Source: a virus. From it: a DNA stretch of 64,000 nt. Where the stretch lies: the IMG/VR virus record IMGVR_UViG_3300032242_002636, positions 43,455 to 107,454 of that record; one strand, 5' to 3'. The notes beneath the pieces were generated by a model. That model was given only the letters and a program-made list of their open reading frames with translations, was not told the DNA's origin and did not search any database. The position numbers were made by a program, and so were the translations under genes. Shown piece after piece: positions 59,571 to 64,000 of the stretch. The number at the start of each line of letters is the position of its first letter. The stretch's first letter is position 1.

Positions 59571-61373
59571 TTATAAGTCAACAGCTTTGATAGATCCAGT
59601 TTGTTCTATTACTTCAATTCTTGAAGCAATATCATTTATATTATTAAACACTGGATATTGAAAATATCCTAATGTAATATTCTGTGTATATACAGCTGTG
59701 TCTTGAATTGGATATAAATCATTCCATAAAAGTATTGAGATTCCATTTACAGAAGTATCTGTATCCGATCTATAAGTTTCTACATTTTCAACACCATTAA
59801 TGTTGAGGATATCAGAGGTCAATTGATATAGATCAATGACTTGTCCCAACTTAGATACTTTATGATTAAACATATTTGTGAAGAGTGTTTTGATATCAGC
59901 AATAATTGCCGAAGAAGCTCTTCTTGTGTTTTTTGATTTAATAATTCTAAGTTTATTGATATTTAAATCATTGATTGTAGGATTACTTATAGGTGATTTT
60001 GTATAAAAATCTAAGTTCATATAAACAGGATCAGAAACAACAATATTTGATGTTATTGTTTTTGATTCCTGAAGACCATTTAATATCAATTCTTTTTGTG
60101 GAGGAGATAAGAAATTCTGAAGTTCATTATTAGGAACTGCATAAACATATAGATTATTAAAGTTACAACTATTAGCAAATTTAATCTGATTAAATAATAC
60201 TTGATTCTGTAACTGTGGTTGATTTAGTCCTATATTATAAAGATACTTTATATGTCCTGTTAAATAATCATCATTACTAATGACCTTAGTATCACATATT
60301 ATATTAAAGAAATTAGACTTGATGTAAGATTCATAATCTCTTGTTGTTACAAGACGATATTGTGATCTAAAATTCTGAGGAGCATTTAATCTAATGTTAT
60401 CAACACCTTCATAATCAGAATATGAATTTGAAGGATAATCATTAGATAATGAAATATATCCTAATTGATTACTACTTAATTTCTCATCAAAATTAAAACT
60501 TGTATCGGTTAATATTTGATTGTATTGAACAGAATTAAATTGAATAATTTTTGAATTATTGATTGCATTAGATGAAATGCCTGTGGCATTAGAATCTATT
60601 TGTAGATAATAAATTGCTACCTGATCACCTTCTTGAAGTTTTCTTCCATTAACTCCATTACCAAAACTAATTTCATATTTCAGATTTTCATTAAATCTTG
60701 TTGTGTAAACATTATCGGTTGCGGTGTATAGAAAAAGATCTGATACATTTGACCATTCCTGCCAAGAATTAGCATTTTTTGGCTTTACATATACAAAAAT
60801 GTTGAAATGGTCTATTTGTACATTATCTCCTAATGCAAGGTAAATAACTTCATTATCAATACCAGCAGCACTATATAAAGGATATTCTTGGAAGGTTCCT
60901 TGATATAAGAGATAGTTATTGTTTACATCATCAATTTTTGATGCATCATCGGTTAATTTTGAAAATACTATATCTTGATTGGTTGAATACTGAGTTCCTC
61001 CTACATTGATATAACTATAACGAGGAATGAAATAATTTCCCTTGGTAAGATCAGCAGTTGCTGAAAGATTGAAAGGTACATTTTGACCAAGGCGACCTAT
61101 TGGTTTATAGTTAAGTAATTTTACAATACGATTCATGTTCTCATAAATCTGTGATTCGGAGAACATACTTTCAGAAGATGTCTTGTTTAAATAGTATAAA
61201 AGAGTAGTAAAGGTATAACTGATAATATCAATAAGACCTGATAGATTAGATCCCTGATAATTTTGATCGGTGAATACCTTTCCTTGGTTAAGACGGTTTA
61301 CTATGATATCTCTGATGCTAATACCATCAAAGGCTACATATGAATTTTTGTTAAATGGTACTAAATCGCTCAT
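59571..61373 (-). CDS. gp6: Baseplate wedge protein gp6-like
   Basis: gp6 forms the continuous ring of the baseplate inner region and belongs to the J family of contractile tails. Length 600 matches T4 gp6 (660). Seen: FDGISIRDIIVNRLNQG near the start, a helical segment YLNKTSSESMFSESQIYENM, KYEISFGNGVNGRKLQEGDQ (near 235-254), and FRSQYRLVTTRDYESYIKSN (near 335-354), the RLVTxxDYE pattern of gp6-type wedge proteins. It overlaps gp25 by 4 bases, as expected for this module. Confidence 0.9.
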   Translation of the reverse strand: MSDLVPFNKNSYVAFDGISIRDIIVNRLNQGKVFTDQNYQGSNLSGLIDIISYTFTTLLYYLNKTSSESMFSESQIYENMNRIVKLLNYKPIGRLGQNVPFNLSATADLTKGNYFIPRYSYINVGGTQYSTNQDIVFSKLTDDASKIDDVNNNYLLYQGTFQEYPLYSAAGIDNEVIYLALGDNVQIDHFNIFVYVKPKNANSWQEWSNVSDLFLYTATDNVYTTRFNENLKYEISFGNGVNGRKLQEGDQVAIYYLQIDSNATGISSNAINNSKIIQFNSVQYNQILTDTSFNFDEKLSSNQLGYISLSNDYPSNSYSDYEGVDNIRLNAPQNFRSQYRLVTTRDYESYIKSNFFNIICDTKVISNDDYLTGHIKYLYNIGLNQPQLQNQVLFNQIKFANSCNFNNLYVYAVPNNELQNFLSPPQKELILNGLQESKTITSNIVVSDPVYMNLDFYTKSPISNPTINDLNINKLRIIKSKNTRRASSAIIADIKTLFTNMFNHKVSKLGQVIDLYQLTSDILNINGVENVETYRSDTDTSVNGISILLWNDLYPIQDTAVYTQNITLGYFQYPVFNNINDIASRIEVIEQTGSIKAVDL

Positions 61374-61876
61374 AGAATATTAATTTTATCTCTTTGGAAG
61401 TTTATTTCAAATTTATCAACCTTACCAATATTTAATACTTTATACACAAATATTACATAATATTGATTTTCATCTGGCATTGGCATTACTTGTACATTTT
61501 GTACTTCTATTCTTGGTTCAAATTGACCTACTGAGTTTAAAATGTTATTACCAAGTAATTTTGCTTTAACATCGGTTATACCTTCAAAAAGAAATTGGTC
61601 TAAAGAACCACCAAAGTTAGGATTAAGGATTTTCTGTCCTTTTTTTGTAGTGAATATATTATATAAAGAATTCTTTATTGCATTAGAATCATAATCAGCA
61701 ACAATATCATTGCTATTTACTGGACTTAAGCCATTTCCAACGTTCTTATCTATAGTTAAATCTAAATGAAGATCTGTATAAACGAATTGATTTGGTTTTG
61801 TCTCCTTGGCAGGATAATTAGTAGGAGAATTAACCTCTCTTGGTTTTATAAGATTATCTATGTAAATAGTAGCCAT
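61370..61876 (-). CDS. gp25: Baseplate wedge protein gp25-like
   Basis: gp25 is the lysozyme-like-named sheath initiator at the wedge core, present in all contractile tails. AIKNSLYNIFTTKKGQKILN, then FGGSLDQFLFEGI and FEPRIEVQNVQV, are the GPW/gp25 pattern including the conserved EPR. ATG at 61876 (MATIYIDNL) gives 168 residues, slightly longer than T4 gp25 (132) through an N-terminal extension. A late box lies 9 bases upstream. Confidence 0.9.
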   Translation of the reverse strand: MATIYIDNLIKPREVNSPTNYPAKETKPNQFVYTDLHLDLTIDKNVGNGLSPVNSNDIVADYDSNAIKNSLYNIFTTKKGQKILNPNFGGSLDQFLFEGITDVKAKLLGNNILNSVGQFEPRIEVQNVQVMPMPDENQYYVIFVYKVLNIGKVDKFEINFQRDKINIL

Positions 61877-61881
61877 GTGTG

Positions 61882-61893
61882 GTAAATATTTAT
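61882..61893. promoter_or_regulatory. Overlapping divergent late-promoter boxes (GTAAATATTTAT)
   Basis: Plus strand GTAAATAT (61882-61889) points to the gene at 61912; minus strand ATAAATAT (61893-61886) points to gp25, ending 9 bases before its ATG. The two boxes share the central AT-rich core. Confidence 0.55.
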
Positions 61894-61911
61894 GATAAAA
61901 ACCCAAAATAT

Positions 61912-62526
61912 ATGAGCAAAAAGTTTAATAAATTTGAAACTCTCTGTGAAAAAGCATTCACTCACCATTCAAATGGTGGTTTCCGCACCAATACACCTGT
62001 AAAACTCCGTCCTGAGTTTTTCAATTCCGATTTCTATAAGTCACACTATCAGAAGGATTCAGCCTTTGATCAGTGGCTCAGAGGTTCAATAGAGTCAAAT
62101 CCAAATCTATTCTTCTTCATTCATGATATTGCTGCAAACAGTAATAATGCCAATGCAAAGGATGCTAATGATCTTGCTGGTTCTAATCATATTTTTCTTA
62201 CATTAAAGACCGATCCTCGTACATTACAATCACCTACAGAGTATAATGAATTCACCGTTCCCGGTGATTACAAGCTTATAGAGGTTCTTGATTTCGGTAT
62301 CAATCTTCCTCCTGTACAAGGTGTTCCTAACAAGTATGAGCACTATCAGGACTATGTTCAGTCACAACCAGTTCCTGCTAATCCTGACGAGTTTAAGGCA
62401 CTAGGCAATCAACCCACAGACAACAAGCTTCCTGTTACTCAAACTTCAATTCCTGCTTCACCTGCTATTGCTAAGAAGTATTTCACAGGTCCTAAAAAGA
62501 GTAAGAAATCTTCTAAGAAGAAGTAG
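61912..62526 (+). CDS. Virion-type protein with basic tail, 204 aa
   Basis: Start at 61912 (MSKKFNKFETLCEKAF) follows the late box and avoids overlap with gp25. The N-terminus is of the amphipathic type shared with other small virion-type genes here. The body is Asn/Pro-rich (DFGINLPPVQGVPNKYEHY) and the C-terminus strongly basic (GPKKSKKSSKKK), fitting DNA contact in the head. Not otherwise recognised. Overlaps gp44 by 14 bases at the convergent ends. Confidence 0.6.
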   Translation: MSKKFNKFETLCEKAFTHHSNGGFRTNTPVKLRPEFFNSDFYKSHYQKDSAFDQWLRGSIESNPNLFFFIHDIAANSNNANAKDANDLAGSNHIFLTLKTDPRTLQSPTEYNEFTVPGDYKLIEVLDFGINLPPVQGVPNKYEHYQDYVQSQPVPANPDEFKALGNQPTDNKLPVTQTSIPASPAIAKKYFTGPKKSKKSSKKK

Positions 62527-63454
62527 AAGTTTCCATTGCTAAAATACAGCAAAAGAAGTTAATTTCGTGATCTAACACGAAATTGTCTCTATAAAGATGC
62601 TCTCCGATATCAATTAAGAAGGTCTTCTTAACCTTGTCTGAAAGTTCATCTGAGCTATAGACATAATCAAATAGGTTCTTAAGAAGCTGTTGATAATCAT
62701 TACCAAAGCTCTTCTCTGACTCTATAACCTTCTTTCTAATGTCTAGAGAGGATATCTTACTAATAGCTATTCCCTTGATGATATAACCTGTAAGATCCAA
62801 GAGTTCATCACCATCTGGAATGATGAGTTCACCTGTTACACAGAATCTTTGTAGATCATTGATAATCCTTCTAAGATCAGGATAACGATCTGTTACAAAT
62901 TCTATAAACTTCTTCTTAGATTCATCACTAATCTTGATGTTCTCTTTTTTAATGATCTCTGCACAACGAGCAACACAATCCTCTATATCATTATGTAGCT
63001 TGAATAACATACAACGAGATCTGATTGGTTCAATGATCTTATTGATATAGTTTGCAGTTAATATAAAGCGTGTAGTATCTATATACTCCTCCATGACATT
63101 ACGAAGGATTCTAAGTGATTCTCCAGTAAGACCATCGGCTTCCTCTAGGATAACCACTTTCTTTTTACTATCAAGAGAACGAGTCTGAGCAAATGAAATG
63201 ACCTTATTTCGGATAGTATCAATACCATTCTCATCAGAGGCATTGATATATAGATACTGGCACTTTAGAATATCATTGATGATAATCTTAGCCAGAGTGC
63301 TTTTACCAGTACCCGGAGATCCATAGAAAAGAAGATTAGGGATATCTTCCTTGATTGTCTTGAAATGATCCTTGAGATCACTATCTAAAAGGATATCATC
63401 AAGCGTTTTAGGACGATATTTTTCACACCAAAGGTTATTATAATGGTTACTCAT
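62513..63454 (-). CDS. gp44: Clamp-loader ATPase, gp44-like
   Basis: An AAA+ protein of the RFC type that opens the gp45 ring and places it on primer ends. Walker A GSPGTGKST (45-53), Walker B VVILEEAD (about 99-106, Glu-Glu-Ala-Asp instead of DEAD), sensor 1 FILTANY and the IRSRC motif with arginine finger are present. Length 313 is close to T4 gp44 (319). The usual T4 neighbours gp45 and gp62 are not adjacent here. Confidence 0.92.
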   Translation of the reverse strand: MSNHYNNLWCEKYRPKTLDDILLDSDLKDHFKTIKEDIPNLLFYGSPGTGKSTLAKIIINDILKCQYLYINASDENGIDTIRNKVISFAQTRSLDSKKKVVILEEADGLTGESLRILRNVMEEYIDTTRFILTANYINKIIEPIRSRCMLFKLHNDIEDCVARCAEIIKKENIKISDESKKKFIEFVTDRYPDLRRIINDLQRFCVTGELIIPDGDELLDLTGYIIKGIAISKISSLDIRKKVIESEKSFGNDYQQLLKNLFDYVYSSDELSDKVKKTFLIDIGEHLYRDNFVLDHEINFFCCILAMETSTSS

Positions 63455-63470
63455 CTGTGTTTATAAGAGT

Positions 63471-63498
63471 ATTATAGTAGAAATTCGATAATTATCAA
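63471..63498 (-). promoter_or_regulatory. Sigma70-like promoter of gp44
   Basis: Minus strand: TTGATA (63498-63493), 16-base spacer, TATAAT (63476-63471), 16 bases before the ATG at 63454. Predicts a leader of about 10 bases. Confidence 0.65.
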
Positions 63499-63506
63499 CT
63501 AAATAG
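63499..63506 (+). promoter_or_regulatory. Late-promoter-like box CTAAATAG
   Basis: Fifteen bases before the ATG at 63522; back-to-back with the gp44 early promoter. Confidence 0.45.
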
Positions 63507-63521
63507 TTACAGTATTAAAAT

Positions 63522-64000
63522 ATGGATTCTTCAAATGAAATAGATGCAATTATAGATCAATTGCGTGGAGATGCGGTTCCTTCTCAACCTAAGCCAACAG
63601 AAAAAACAGAGGTAGAAAATCTTAATGATGACAATGTTAGTGATTATGTCTATAAAAAAACTGCCGAAGTAATTGAGGTTGGATTGGAAGCTGTTAATAA
63701 TCTAAAGGATATGGTTACTGCTGGTCAAGATCCAAAGGAGATAGCTGCATTGGCTCAAATGATTGGTGCAGTCACTAAGGCTATTGATAACCTTAATAAG
63801 ATTAATCTTCAAACCAAGCAGCATAAGAATAATTTGGAAGTGGCAAAAGTCGAAGCAAGTGGTACAAAGGCTCTTCCAATTGGTACTCAAACAAATAATA
63901 TTATGATTGCTACAAGAGATGAGGTTATGAATAAATTGTTCGATAGACCTAGTGGTAAGAAAGAAAAAATAGAATTAATAGAAGGCGAGTTCTCTAAAGA
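63522..64000 (+). CDS. gp16: Terminase small subunit, gp16-like, 3' end outside window
   Basis: An open frame from ATG 63522 to the window end (159 complete codons). After an acidic start (NEIDAIIDQLRGDAVPSQP) it shows the gp16 layout: YVYKKTAEVIEVGLEAVNNL, QDPKEIAALAQMIGAVTKAI and a helical central domain, then GTKALPIGTQTNNIMIATRD with EVMNKLFD, paralleling T4 gp16 (TKGAVPTGQMN... then SPTELMDE). The small terminase recognises DNA and regulates the large packaging motor gp17, whose gene would be expected just downstream. Confidence 0.75.
   Translation, partial: MDSSNEIDAIIDQLRGDAVPSQPKPTEKTEVENLNDDNVSDYVYKKTAEVIEVGLEAVNNLKDMVTAGQDPKEIAALAQMIGAVTKAIDNLNKINLQTKQHKNNLEVAKVEASGTKALPIGTQTNNIMIATRDEVMNKLFDRPSGKKEKIELIEGEFSK

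Noticed and set aside
1-64000. tRNA genes
   Set aside because: No cloverleaf with a T-loop GGTTCRANYCC pattern was noticed in the short intergenic gaps; a covariance-model scan would be decisive.

Overview
The window is part of the genome of a large, AT-rich, contractile-tailed phage of the broad T4-like type. It carries a nearly complete T4-style replication and recombination set: DNA polymerase gp43, clamp gp45, clamp-loader gp44 and a gp62-like subunit, ssDNA-binding gp32, a possible gp59, helicase gp41, primase gp61, UvsX, UvsY, UvsW, gp46 and gp47. It also has the late sigma factor gp55, a small terminase, and tail or baseplate proteins gp15, gp25 and gp6. The host cannot be read from the sequence. 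Classical Shine-Dalgarno sites are almost absent, and early promoters look sigma70-like. The mix of ThyX, GroES-like and DHH genes resembles distant marine or gut T4-like phages more than coliphage T4.

Layout. The right end of a spike-like structural gene (2-1897, +) is followed by a long leftward block (28512 to 1894). That block holds uvsY-uvsW-gp55-gp47, then eight glycosyltransferase-type genes, then gp46, another glycosyltransferase, gp43, thyX, uvsX, gp41, a DHH phosphoesterase, gp59-like, gp32 and gp45. A small basic protein (28534, +) and two GIY-YIG endonuclease genes (28827-30210, -) mark a junction. From 30237 to 35719 (+) lie a zinc-motif protein, an unknown gene, a GT9-like and a bifunctional glycosyltransferase, and two sulfotransferase-like genes. 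A 987-residue YadA-head-like fibre (35736-38699, -) follows. Next come small virion-type genes, a nucleotide-kinase-like gene and primase (38748-41837, +), a leftward small gene (41834-42487), and a long rightward block (42537-55978). The rightward block runs from a glycosyltransferase, gp62-like, GroES-like and an Fe-S helicase to gp15 and a battery of tail-fibre genes. Baseplate genes gp25, gp6 and a giant PKD/propeller protein run leftward (61876-55975). The window closes with a basic virion-type gene, gp44 and the start of the small terminase gene. No stretch above 300 bases lacks a gene, and no tRNA or CRISPR array was seen.

Regulation. Two promoter classes can be read directly. Nine sites fit TTGnnn-N16/17-TATAAT-like boxes before replication and recombination genes, with a weaker-matching one before a glycosyltransferase gene. 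In eight of these ten the -10 box ends only 6-11 bases before the start codon, so the mRNAs should be leaderless or nearly so. A second motif, NTAAATAN, precedes structural genes and is the likely target of the encoded gp55; several copies also abut the start codon. The genes with conspicuous 5' RNA structure or composition are gp32 (an A/C-repeat leader) and gp43 (a hairpin touching its AUG). These are the two genes whose products repress their own translation in T4.

The most unusual aspect is the amount of glycan-modifying capacity: about 13 glycosyltransferase-type genes plus two sulfotransferases. One glycosyltransferase carries a domain with the motifs of animal beta-1,4-galactosyltransferases (GT7), and a block of eight such genes separates gp47 from gp46.
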